64,000 bases of DNA from Planctomycetota bacterium (GTDB lineage Bacteria; Planctomycetota; UBA11346), in the NCBI GenBank assembly GCA_014193115.1, contig BJHQ01000007.1:62001-126000 (forward strand), read 5' to 3'. The position numbers and the translations under genes are program-made. A model generated the notes under the pieces. It searched no databases and was not told where the DNA came from. It saw only the letters and a list, made by a program, of their open reading frames with translations. Of the stretch, positions 17,993 through 27,270 are shown in pieces (positions within the stretch are counted from its first letter, which is position 1; each line of letters begins with the position of its first letter).

Positions 17993-18919
17993 ATGTTTCC
18001 CAATCACACTCTCTTGACCGCACTTCTCTTCTGCTTTACAGGCCTCGCATCAGCATCGGCCTTCGAGCAACCGCAGATCTACCAACTGAAACCGAAGGAC
18101 ACCGTGCTGGTTATCGGCGATTCGACCACAGCCGACGGCCTGAAACCTGCCGGTTATGTCCGTTTGGTTGAACAGGCCCTGAGCGAACAAATCCCTGACC
18201 AGGACGTTGGGATTTCTGGTTTGGGATACCCAATGAAGACCACGGCAATCCTGGACGGGCAGATTGCCAACGTCAAGAAACTCCTTGAAAAAGGGAACGG
18301 TCCCACGGTGGTCATCATCAATCTTGGATTGAACGATTCGAAGGCGAAGGAAAAAGGCGTGGACTCGTTCACCGAGAACCTTCGCAAAGCCATCGGGGAG
18401 TTGCAGGCCATGAAGGTGGCGGCCATCATTTGCGCTCCGACGACGTGGGGCGGATTAACGCAGACCAAACCCTATGCCGAGGCAGCGCGCGCCCTTGCCA
18501 CCGAAACGAAATGCCTGCTCATTGATCTCTACGCCGTGCATGCCGACCACATCGTCGCCAACACCAAGGATGGGAAATTATTGCCTGGCACCGATCCGAC
18601 CCGCGATGGGACTCATTTAAACGGCATCGGAGAAACCCTTTCCGCCGGTGCTGTTTTACAGGCATTTGGCCTCAAACCAGTATGGAAAGAATACCAACTG
18701 AGAACCATGAGCAGGGATCAAGGCAAGATCACAATCGATCCTGATCTGCCGTTCTATGAACCAGGTGCCAAGATCACCCTGACAGCGATTCCCGCAGACG
18801 GGGAGTTTTTCAAGTTCTGGAGTGGCGACCATCAAGGGTCCGAGGCGAAAACCACGGTGACTATGGATCGCCACCGAATCATTATCACCAAATTCCTGCC
18901 GATTTCTGAAAAAAAGTAA
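17993..18919 (+). CDS. Secreted SGNH/GDSL hydrolase with C-terminal InlB-type beta repeat
   Basis: 308 residues. The frame opens earlier, but ATG 17993 follows CAAGGAATACAAAC and starts a signal peptide (MFPNHTLLTALLFCFTGLAS). Esterase blocks: VLVIGDSTTADG (block I Ser), INLGLNDSK (block III Asn) and DGTHLNGIG (catalytic Asp and His). Such enzymes remove acyl groups from glycans. The last 65 residues (ITIDPDLPFYEPGAKITLTA, then FFKFWSGDH) match the divergent InlB B-repeat found in surface proteins. Base composition is less GC-rich than surrounding housekeeping genes. Confidence 0.85.
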   Translation: MFPNHTLLTALLFCFTGLASASAFEQPQIYQLKPKDTVLVIGDSTTADGLKPAGYVRLVEQALSEQIPDQDVGISGLGYPMKTTAILDGQIANVKKLLEKGNGPTVVIINLGLNDSKAKEKGVDSFTENLRKAIGELQAMKVAAIICAPTTWGGLTQTKPYAEAARALATETKCLLIDLYAVHADHIVANTKDGKLLPGTDPTRDGTHLNGIGETLSAGAVLQAFGLKPVWKEYQLRTMSRDQGKITIDPDLPFYEPGAKITLTAIPADGEFFKFWSGDHQGSEAKTTVTMDRHRIIITKFLPISEKK

Positions 18920-18930
18920 CGACTTCCAAA

Positions 18931-18954
18931 GAACTCCCCCGCTGCGCGGAGTTC
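18931..18954 (+). terminator. Possible hairpin terminator after the SGNH gene
   Basis: GAACTCC and GGAGTTC form a perfect 7-bp stem around a 10-base loop, 12 bases after the SGNH stop codon. No T-run follows, so if it ends transcription it is not a classical intrinsic terminator. Confidence 0.35.
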
Positions 18955-19023
18955 CGGTTGACCGGGAACTGTGGTGTGTTGGCCAGAAATAATCGCTGGA
19001 ATTTATTAGAATTTCCGCTCTAT

Positions 19024-19125
19024 GGAGTAAACCCATGAATCGCTTGAAGATCCTTCCCCTCTTCCTGAAAACAAGGAGAAACCCCATGAATCGCTTGACG
19101 ATCCTTTCCCTCTTCCTGACAATAG
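19024..19125 (+). repeat. 51-bp tandem duplication of ribosome site, start codon and signal-peptide start
   Basis: Bases 19024-19074 and 19075-19125 are near-identical tandem copies (GGAGTAAACCCATGAATCGC versus GGAGAAACCCCATGAATCGC, continuing with few mismatches). Each holds a Shine-Dalgarno, an ATG and the codons MNRL-ILxLFL. The copies are in frame, so either ATG (19035 or 19086) gives the same downstream protein. Confidence 0.85.
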
Positions 19126-21125
19126 CGCTATTCGCTGGCGAGGTCGCCCCACCGCCACTGAGTGCCTCTTCGGCCATGGCCGGTTTCGCCGCCGATCCCG
19201 TCCCCCGTGCCGGCATCGCCGGCTGCGAGGTCGCCACGCCGACCGGCGACTATGCCGTTGCCATCCTCGCCTGTGAGGTTCCCGGCGCGAAGGGCAGCGC
19301 AACCTGGACCGTGGTTGGCGGCCTGCGCGATGGCCGCATGGCGATGCATGACGGCATTGGCCTGCGCGAGACCAGCGGCTGGCTTGAGCGCAAGGGCGAC
19401 AAGCTGATCGGTACCTACCGCCGTCCCAATCTGAGCCCGATGCAGAGGGGGCCAGTCATTCCCGGCGGGACCATCAGCGTCGATGCGCTGATCGGCGCCG
19501 ATGGCGCCGTGTCGGGCACCGTGGCCATCGAGGGCCGCGCGGGCACGCTGAAGGGCAGCATCGTCTCCAGCGTCGACCTCGTTGCCAAAAACGCAGTTCC
19601 CAAGGAAGCGACATGGCCGGCGGCGCAGGGTCCGATCGCAGGCGGCTGCTCGGCGACACCCAGCGGCGTGCCCACCATCGACGAGATCGCCGCGGCCCGG
19701 CTGGTCTGGCGCTGCGAGGAGAACGACATCGGCCGCGGCATGGGCAACGTTTCCCGCATGATGCACAAGTGGAAGGATGCCAGCGCGCAGAGAAGCGGTT
19801 CCGGCTGCGCCAGCCCGCTGCTGCACGAGGGCCGCATCTACGTGAAGTACTTCGTGCCGGCGCCTGGCGCTGGCACTGATCCGGCAGCCAAGCATGCGAA
19901 TACCCTCGCCACCGAAGCGGCGGCCCGCGTCGCCATGCTCGACGAGGCGAAGACGGCCGGTGTCGACACCCTGCCGACCTGCGCGCTGGAGAAGATCGCG
20001 GTCGCCGCCGATGATGTGGTCCTGTGCCTGGACGCGGCCACCGGCGCGACGATCTGGAAGGCGGTGATGCGCGGGCGTGGCCGCAACTGGCAAAACCACA
20101 AGGCAGGACCGTTCGACATGTCGCCGGCCATCGGTGGAGGTCGCATCTTCGCACTCGGCACCGGCGGCTGGCTGTACGCGTTCGATGCCAGGACCGGCAA
20201 ACCGCTGTGGGAGGTCGAGGCCGGCTATGACGGCAGCAACGCACTGCTGCTCGCGGGCGAGGTGATCGTCGCGCCCGCGGGTCAAGGCTGGGGCGGCTAC
20301 GCGGTCGCCACCGGCAAGCTGCTGTGGAAATCGCCGACGGGCCGCAGCGTTTCCACCTTGTCCGCGTGGGTCCACGGCGAGAACCATCGTCTGATCGGTC
20401 GCCTGGGCACCAAGCAGGCACCCAAGAACATCACCTGCCTCGACGCCGCAACCGGAACCGAACTCTGGAATCGGCCCATCCAGGTCCTGACCATCGGCCG
20501 TGGCCTGGGCCCTGGTGGCATCACCATCTCCGGCGACCACATGGTGGCCTACGAGGACGAGGGTCCTGGCGGTAAAGGCCCGCCCAAGGCGGTGCTGGCG
20601 GCCTACCGTCTGACCCCCGCAGGACCCGAGCCGCTGTGGCGGATCGCCCATGCGGAAACGGATCAGACGTCCGCCGCGGACGACGACGCGGAAGGCGACG
20701 CGGAAAGCGGTACGAACATCGGCAAGTACAAGTATGGGCCGGTGCACGATGAGTCGGTACCGGTCGTGGTCCACGGTGCTTTCGTTTTCACGGCCGATCT
20801 GCGCGTGGTCGAACTGGCCAGCGGCAAGGTCGTCGGTCGCGCCCAGGGGGCCGTGCCCAAAAACGGCGGCTACATGCAGGCGATGGACGATCTGGTGCTG
20901 GTGCGCGTTGACGGTACACATGGCTCATCGATGCCCTGCGCCTGGTACAAAGTCGCCAAGGATGGCAGTGCCCGCTGCATCAGCGGCCCCTTGCCGTGGT
21001 TTCCGCCGATCGGTGGCAGCACCTCCAGCTATCATCACCCGCTGTTCTATCCGATGGCGGCAGGCCGCGTATTCCTGCGCCAGGATGATGGCATCTACTG
21101 CTGGGATCTGCGGGCGGCGCGCTGA
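19086..21125 (+). CDS. Secreted PQQ-like beta-propeller protein
   Basis: About 679 residues from ATG 19086, chosen because AAGGAG lies 7 bases upstream and the codons lead directly into a signal peptide (MNRLTILSLFLTIALFAGEV). The body contains repeated propeller blades of the PQQ/BamB type: DDVVLCLDAATGATIWKA, GWLYAFDARTGKPLWEVEAG, YAVATGKLLWKSPTG and NITCLDAATGTELWN. Residues 60-150 are a beta-rich region with GTYRRPNLSPMQRGP, unassigned. No heme or obvious catalytic motif is visible, so enzyme activity is uncertain; related planctomycete proteins are mostly uncharacterised. A fragment of another PQQ gene follows at 21179. Confidence 0.8.
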   Translation: MNRLTILSLFLTIALFAGEVAPPPLSASSAMAGFAADPVPRAGIAGCEVATPTGDYAVAILACEVPGAKGSATWTVVGGLRDGRMAMHDGIGLRETSGWLERKGDKLIGTYRRPNLSPMQRGPVIPGGTISVDALIGADGAVSGTVAIEGRAGTLKGSIVSSVDLVAKNAVPKEATWPAAQGPIAGGCSATPSGVPTIDEIAAARLVWRCEENDIGRGMGNVSRMMHKWKDASAQRSGSGCASPLLHEGRIYVKYFVPAPGAGTDPAAKHANTLATEAAARVAMLDEAKTAGVDTLPTCALEKIAVAADDVVLCLDAATGATIWKAVMRGRGRNWQNHKAGPFDMSPAIGGGRIFALGTGGWLYAFDARTGKPLWEVEAGYDGSNALLLAGEVIVAPAGQGWGGYAVATGKLLWKSPTGRSVSTLSAWVHGENHRLIGRLGTKQAPKNITCLDAATGTELWNRPIQVLTIGRGLGPGGITISGDHMVAYEDEGPGGKGPPKAVLAAYRLTPAGPEPLWRIAHAETDQTSAADDDAEGDAESGTNIGKYKYGPVHDESVPVVVHGAFVFTADLRVVELASGKVVGRAQGAVPKNGGYMQAMDDLVLVRVDGTHGSSMPCAWYKVAKDGSARCISGPLPWFPPIGGSTSSYHHPLFYPMAAGRVFLRQDDGIYCWDLRAAR

Positions 21126-21178
21126 CCACTGACGGCCACTGACGGCACCGCCACCCTTCCGCCTGTGCGCCGGCCCCG

Positions 21179-22453
21179 ATGATCCCGCGATGGCCACACT
21201 ACCGAGCGTCATCGCCCATGCCTGTAACTTGTTGGGAGACAAAACCAAAGCCAGGCGAGCCGCCTGCGGTCCCGGGAAATGACCAATCCCCAGAGCCCCT
21301 CTGGGGCAAAACATCCAAAGATCATGCCGCCTGGCGCGCACTCGACGGCGAGACCGGCAAGGTTGTCTATGCCATCAGTGACAATCTGAAAACCGTCAAA
21401 GAACTCGTCGCTGGCCAGGATACCGTTTACGTCTTCTCCGCCAAGGACTTCGCCCTGCGCGCCCTCGCCGCCGCCGATGGCAAGTTGCGCTGGTCATTCA
21501 CAACGACGGGCGAACCTGTCTCCCAAGTCATTCTCGACAGCGGGCGCGTCTTCCTGCTGACCCGGCAGAACATCATCGGTCTCGACGACACCACTGGCCG
21601 CGAATTCTTCCGCGTTCCGATCAAGGTTGATGATCTGGTCCTCACCCGTGACGGGCTGCTGCTGGTGAAAGAAAAAACCGAGTACATCGCCCTCGACGCT
21701 GCCACCGGGGTGGAACGTTGGCGCCATGCCATGGTTCTCAAGAACAATCGTTTTGAAATCCGGCCCTTCTGGTGGAAAGGCGGCGTCGCGATCAACCAAA
21801 CGTAGATCAACCCCGCCACTGGCAAGGAGGAAGGTAAGACCGTCCCGCGACCCGGTTCCAATTGCATAAGGGCCCTCAACACGGATCTGTTCCCGTTCAA
21901 CGGTCGGGGAGAAATCGCGACGCAGGACACCCTTTCCGCCACCCCGGCCAAGACGTACTTTGGTGGCGTGCGCGGACTCTGCGACGTGGGCACCATCGCC
22001 GCCTGTGGCCAGATCTTCGCCACGCCCTCGCAATGCGTGTGTATCGCCAACCACGACGCCGCCGGCGTCTGCACCTACAATTACATCGACAAGAAAAGCA
22101 AGCAGACACCCGCGTTCATCTCGTACTGGTCGCTGCCCACACCCGCCCCGGTCGCTGGCGAGGTGCCCGAAACCTGGCGCTTCGCCTATGAGCATGCATC
22201 CGACCTCCCGCTTCGCACCCACGGCGTACGTCTGCTGGCGATCGCCCTGGCCGCCGACGCCGTCATCGCCGCCGGCTTCGACCCTGCACAGCCTGCCGCC
22301 CAACGAGGCTTTGTGCATATCTACAACCGCGCGGACGGTCGTCGCCGCTCGGCCGTCACCTTCGCCGACACACCCACTGTCGATGGCCTGGCGATCACCA
22401 CTGCGGGCATCACCCTCGCCACTGAATCCGGCGCAGTACTGAAATTTCACTGA
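21179..22453 (+). pseudogene. PQQ-like propeller gene fragment with an in-frame TAG
   Basis: A single frame runs from 21179 to the stop at 22451-22453, interrupted once by TAG at 21803-21805. Protein-like sequence continues on both sides: RPFWWKGGVAINQT, stop, INPATGKEEGKTVPRPGSNC, then GGVRGLCDVGTIAACGQIFA and CTYNYIDKKSKQTPAFISYW. The N-terminal half shows PQQ blades (AWRALDGETGKVVYAISDN, ALAAADGKLRWSF, ALDAATGVERWRHAM). At about 425 residues it lacks the N-terminal part of the full-length relatives in this window. A CAG to TAG change would explain the stop. It is either a decayed gene or a sequence error. Confidence 0.7.
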
Positions 22454-22519
22454 ACCAGTCACAATCGTTTCGTATCCATGCTCGCTGCATTTCTCGATCT
22501 CAACCCAAGAAAAGTATTT

Positions 22520-25500
22520 ATGCTCAAAAATCCCATCCTCATTCTGCTGGTCGGCCTTATCACCAGTGCCGGTATCCTCGGTGCGACGGAACCGGTCGCA
22601 CTCGATTTCAGCAAACCCATTCAGGTCGATCTGTGGTCTGGTCCTCCGCTCAAGGATGCGGCAACAAAGGCTGGCGTCGATCAAAAAACAATGGGCGATA
22701 TCATGAGGTCGGAGCCGTCGAGGGCCTATAGTTTTCCCATGCTCATCGGCTGTGTGTTGGCAGGAGGTGAAATCCGTCGGCCATTCGCCGTACCCTACCA
22801 GCAACCCTGTGCTACGGACAACGGCTTGTATTTGGGAGGGGGCAATTGCATGTATCGTTATTTTTTAATACCCTGGGAAAAGGAAGCGTTGCTTGATTTT
22901 TCCTGCAAACTTGAAGGCGCCACCATCCATGGAAGGTCGAAATCAGACTATGGTGGTCCAGAACCGATCGAGGTGGAATGGAATGCCAAGGTTGATGACG
23001 ATAAGATTGTCGGAATCCTGTCCATGATCCTGAAGGACGGCAAACGCCTGGAACGTCCCCTGATCGGTCTTCTTCGCAATACCGACAATGTCGGTCTCGA
23101 CCCGATGAACGCGATATATCAATTCGAGCGGAATGTCCAACCTAACGATTGGAAGTCTTCGCACACGATTGTAGTTGAAGTAGCCAATGGCAAGTCAGTG
23201 GCTGCCATGGCATATCGTCGAGGCGGAAAGTTGGTTGAAGTTGACGCCACTGGCATGACGGTGACTCCCCAACCTGTGACCGTTACGGGTCGCTCAGCAA
23301 TCGTTGGTGGCACCCTGGTTGTTGGTGGTAAATCCATGATTCTGGAGTCATTCCTGATGAATCCGAATGGTTTCGTGCTCAAGGAAACTCCCCGGCCAAG
23401 TTGGAATGGCATGGGAGGTGTCCGCACGCGGGCCTATTCCAACACCGATCCGGTCGCTAGGCGCTGGAAGGAATGGATGACGGCGACCTTTACCGGTCCG
23501 ATGGTGTTGCCAGACGACATGAGCGCCCTGGTTGCTCGCGAAACCACGGAACTGGAAGTGCTCCCCTCACCTGGTCCTGCGACTGCTTTCACGCATTATC
23601 ACCTGACCAAGGGTGACGGGAATTGGCATTTTACACTCTCCAACGGAATGGGAAATTTCCTGTATCCACCCTGGTTCAATTTCCAGCCGGTTGAAGGCGC
23701 CGATCATTACCAGTTCAGGGTGCTTACGAAAGATGATTACCGCATGAAGCGAATGGAAAAAGGCCATGTATTTTCAGCATCGTCTCCGACGGCAAGTCTT
23801 CGGCCGGTTTGGAAGGATGTGATCCCAGGGGATCATGTGGCCATGTGTACAGCGATTGATGCGTCCGGAAGGGGAATGGGAGAGCCGAAAACCTGGAATT
23901 TTCAGAAGAAACTCTCCTTTGGCGAGGGGAAGAACCTGTGCATGCCGATCCCTGATCCTATGGCAACCCAATTGGCCCTGCGTTTCCCGAGGACCCTCGC
24001 CAACCATCACTATGCATATTTCCCGTTTTTTGAACACGTGCGCAATGCGGCGATTTCGCCATCAATCGAACCATCGATCGTTCTCTCACATTTATCCTAT
24101 AGCATGCGCGATCCCAACCGGTGCCTGCTCAAGTGGAGCGACCAGGCGTCGGAACTGGCAGCGGCAACCATTGGCGAACATTATTATTGGTGGAATCTCC
24201 AGAACGAACCAGACCCCATGGGGGTTTCGTTTTCCTATAGAGGTCAGTATTACAGCACCTTCCAAGATTGGGCAAAACAAGTGATGGACAGTGTGGAGGC
24301 CACTGGGCAACATGATCGTCTGGCGACCATCAAAATGGTCTTTGCGAATATCGGACGGATTCAGCAACCAAGCGGGTCCTGGACATTCACCAGAGCAGAG
24401 GGTGGTACAGAGAATCCGAATATATGGCCGGAATGGAAGGGAGGATTTACTCTGTTCAAAAATGCCTGGTTGGATCATAACGCCGGTCCGTATACGCTGG
24501 GATATGGACGCTACCGGAGACTTTCCGGGGATTCGCAGTTTCTGGATGCGGAACTCAAGGCAAATCATTGGTTGGCACGTAATGCCCTTCGAACAGGATG
24601 GTGGGAAAGCCAAACGCAGAATGGTGATGGTCATAACAACCGCCCCACGATCCCAATTCATGCGCAGGATTATATTCTGTATCTTCTTGAACATGCGCCG
24701 GCGCAGATTGCCGATCTTTCCCTGGCCGAGGATCTGGCGCATTTTCTTGAGGATCAATTTGTCGAATGGGACACTCCGGTTCCGACGATGGGCGGCGTGA
24801 CGCTTCCCTGTTCGGACGATGGCCATCTGCGAATGGCGATCACCTGGCTTCACCTGTATCGAAAAACCGGAAAGCCTCTCTATTTTGCAAAAGCCGAAGC
24901 GTTCTTTACTTCGTATATGCAGCAACGCGAACCGGTTGAAGGCCTGAAGACGATACGTTTTTCCCGCTTGACTTGCCAGCAAGATGAGCCCTGGAACGCC
25001 TTGCGCTATCTGGAACTGCGTCGGCAGATCCAGAAGGAAACATCAACGATGCCCGATGCTGCCAATTCGCCGATGGTAGTGACTTTGTATAATGCCGCCG
25101 AAGGTCGTGAACGAGTCGTCCTGTACCTGGACTGTCAGGGCGGAAAGGTCGTTCGTGCGGTGGCCACCACGCCGACCTGGCATCAGACGGACATTCCATT
25201 TACTCAACCAGGGCGCGTACATCACCATGAACAGACGGTCTTTTACCACAAGGCAAATGCCGACAAGATCACAGTTGGCGCCGGCGGCATTCAGGGAGAA
25301 GTGACCATACTGCTGACCCCACCCATCCTGGGCGCTCCGACCGCATCGACAACATTCATCCTCGATGCCCAACCAGACGCACGAGTCCTGCGTGGTGCCT
25401 GGTCGTCCGGGAAAGCGACAGGACGCATCAGTGGTGAAATCCGGGGACCTGCCAAGGATCAGCCCAAGCGATTCAATCTGGAAATCGGCAAGGCCGTGGC

Positions 25501-26095
25501 TGGTGGTGAGGCTTGGCAAAATTGGGCTCTGGCCCAGTTCGATCTCAAGGATCCCAAATCCGCAACCCTAAGCAACAACAATGCCGGTTGGCGCGCCACC
25601 GTGGATTCCTCCAACCAGACCCTCTCTCGCGATGCGATGACCGCGACCATGAAGGTCACTGTCACCTGGCGTGGTTTCATGGATAACACCTGGAATCCTG
25701 ACAAGGCTGCGAAAGAAGACAGAAAAGCAGAATGGAAAATTGGCACCTTGGATTGGCTGGCCTATTGGCGCATCGGTCACGAAGGAAACAGCTTCCGCGA
25801 GGAGACATTTGAGCCAGGGTTCAGGCCTCTTCCGTGGCCGGAACATACCAGAAGCCCCGGGAAGATGGTCGGTGACACCATTCCCAAACCCTGGCCCAAG
25901 GACACGCCGATCTTCGAGATGGAGGCGGATGGCGGCCGACTCGAATATAAGACCTCCTTCAAGCCAATTGTTCCGGGGACCTGCGAATATCAGTTCGAAG
26001 GAACGCGCGTCGGCGACGTCATCGCCGGTACGGTTACCGTGAAAAGCCCGGATGGCAAAGAGAGCGTGTGTCAGTGTTTCGGCAGCCTTGAATGA
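22520..26095 (+). CDS. Large secreted protein of unknown function with helical-toroid-like region
   Basis: 1,191 residues from ATG 22520 (the frame opens at 22478, but MLKNPILILLVGLITSAGIL starting here is a clean signal peptide). I do not recognise the family. A beta-rich N-terminal third is followed at about residues 390-460 by a fibronectin-type-III-like stretch (DHYQFRVLTKDDYRM, DHVAMCTAIDASG). At about 630-830 lies an alpha-helical region with glycosidase-toroid character (GRYRRLSGDSQFLDAELKAN, HAQDYILYLLEHAP, RMAITWLHLYRKTGKPLYFA). The C-terminal 330 residues are beta-rich. It may be a polysaccharide-active enzyme, but no catalytic residues can be assigned. Two hand-counted 60-base lines give 42% and 45% GC, well below the neighbours. 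Confidence 0.6.
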   Translation: MLKNPILILLVGLITSAGILGATEPVALDFSKPIQVDLWSGPPLKDAATKAGVDQKTMGDIMRSEPSRAYSFPMLIGCVLAGGEIRRPFAVPYQQPCATDNGLYLGGGNCMYRYFLIPWEKEALLDFSCKLEGATIHGRSKSDYGGPEPIEVEWNAKVDDDKIVGILSMILKDGKRLERPLIGLLRNTDNVGLDPMNAIYQFERNVQPNDWKSSHTIVVEVANGKSVAAMAYRRGGKLVEVDATGMTVTPQPVTVTGRSAIVGGTLVVGGKSMILESFLMNPNGFVLKETPRPSWNGMGGVRTRAYSNTDPVARRWKEWMTATFTGPMVLPDDMSALVARETTELEVLPSPGPATAFTHYHLTKGDGNWHFTLSNGMGNFLYPPWFNFQPVEGADHYQFRVLTKDDYRMKRMEKGHVFSASSPTASLRPVWKDVIPGDHVAMCTAIDASGRGMGEPKTWNFQKKLSFGEGKNLCMPIPDPMATQLALRFPRTLANHHYAYFPFFEHVRNAAISPSIEPSIVLSHLSYSMRDPNRCLLKWSDQASELAAATIGEHYYWWNLQNEPDPMGVSFSYRGQYYSTFQDWAKQVMDSVEATGQHDRLATIKMVFANIGRIQQPSGSWTFTRAEGGTENPNIWPEWKGGFTLFKNAWLDHNAGPYTLGYGRYRRLSGDSQFLDAELKANHWLARNALRTGWWESQTQNGDGHNNRPTIPIHAQDYILYLLEHAPAQIADLSLAEDLAHFLEDQFVEWDTPVPTMGGVTLPCSDDGHLRMAITWLHLYRKTGKPLYFAKAEAFFTSYMQQREPVEGLKTIRFSRLTCQQDEPWNALRYLELRRQIQKETSTMPDAANSPMVVTLYNAAEGRERVVLYLDCQGGKVVRAVATTPTWHQTDIPFTQPGRVHHHEQTVFYHKANADKITVGAGGIQGEVTILLTPPILGAPTASTTFILDAQPDARVLRGAWSSGKATGRISGEIRGPAKDQPKRFNLEIGKAVAGGEAWQNWALAQFDLKDPKSATLSNNNAGWRATVDSSNQTLSRDAMTATMKVTVTWRGFMDNTWNPDKAAKEDRKAEWKIGTLDWLAYWRIGHEGNSFREETFEPGFRPLPWPEHTRSPGKMVGDTIPKPWPKDTPIFEMEADGGRLEYKTSFKPIVPGTCEYQFEGTRVGDVIAGTVTVKSPDGKESVCQCFGSLE

Positions 26096-26234
26096 ACTTC
26101 CCGAAGGATGACGACTTGGGGTGTCCAGGACGCGATGACATTGCGTTCAGCAATTTACCTGGATTATCACCAACAGGAAAGACCATGAAATTCACCTGCA
26201 CTCTGAACCACAAAATGTCTCCCGGGAGATTCAC

Positions 26235-27270
26235 ATGCGTCTTATTAACCGTTTTGCCGTCCTCGCGCTGTCGATCTGCTTGATCGCGCCTGTTGCCGGT
26301 GCCGATGCGACGAGCGTTGCCGCCGACGCCGGGATCTCCTCGGGCGTGTGCCTGTGGCTCTGTGATGCGCCGCTCGAACAACTCCAATCGCTGGCGAAGG
26401 ACGGGCGCATCCTCACCCGGGTGCTGGCCCCCGAACCGCAGGTCGCCGCGTTGCGCGGCCGACTTCAGGAAAGCTGCCTCTACGGTCTGGTCACGGTGAC
26501 GCCCAGGCCAAAAACCTCGGAATTGCCGATGGTGACAACACGGTTGGCTAGGCATTGTCGAGCACCAGGATTCCGGCCCTACGGTCATCCAGCGCTGCGA
26601 CTGGACGGGGAATGCCGTATTCCAACCGCAGTTCTCATTGCCTCGACCAGGAAATCTGTGGGAAGACCTCGGTATCGAGGTGTCAGGCGCCATCCATGTA
26701 CTGGCTGATGACGGACGGCGCCAGGTGGAGTGGCTGCGGGTCGCAGCCGATGGCGGAGTCCGACGGCGCCAACTGCGGTTCGCTGAGGGCAGCGCGTGGC
26801 TGCCCGAAATCGGCAGCGTCACGTCGGGGCGCTGCGCTTTCGACGGATTCGGAAGCTGTGCCTTGCTGTCGGTCAGCCGACCGACCGGAGAACGGAGCCG
26901 ATACCAACACGGTTGGGCGCTGTTCCGCTGGAATGAGGCTGGCGACCACCTGTCCGCTGATCAAGTCGGTGAACTCGATCTCGGTCAGATCGTGCTCGGC
27001 GTGGCTCTGACCGCTGATGGCGCAACCGCGCTGGTCGTCAGTTCCCCGGCCTATATTGAACGACACTTCCACGTGTTTTCCCTGATCAATGGGCGGATGA
27101 TCCACCGCCAGACCATCACCCTCGATCCTGGTTGGTGGGAATGGCACCTGCGCAGCGACCGGCCCGGTCTGCTGGTGGGTGCCGGCGATGGCGTCACCCG
27201 GTGGTACGGCCCAGGAGCGCCCGCTGCGGAACTGCCGCTGCCCCGCTCCATCGCCACCATCCGCTGGTGA
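26235..27270 (+). pseudogene. Frameshifted relative of the methyltransferase-like/propeller family
   Basis: It starts at ATG 26235 with GGGAGATTCAC upstream and a signal peptide (RLINRFAVLALSICLIAPVA). The frame reads AAPLEQ-type sequence to LYGLVTV (about 26497). The sensible sequence then continues in the next frame as DAQAKNLGIADGDNTVG (26498-26548) and in a third frame as WLGIVEHQDSGPTVIQRCDW, which runs to the stop at 27270. Two single-base losses would account for this. The first third resembles the degenerate methyltransferase-like domain at the N-terminus of the PQQ proteins at 40-49 kb; the rest looks like a beta-propeller (DLGQIVLGVALTADG, IERHFHVFSLINGRMI). It is broken as given; sequencing error in GC-rich DNA is the alternative. 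Confidence 0.65.

Noticed and set aside
19128..20921. 597-codon frame opposite the PQQ gene
   Set aside because: Shadow of a GC-rich gene; no signal peptide or motif.
26092..26283. Small leader peptide before the 26235 pseudogene
   Set aside because: GGAAAGACC precedes an ATG at 26185, but the peptide has no features and overlaps the signal-peptide start of the gene behind it.
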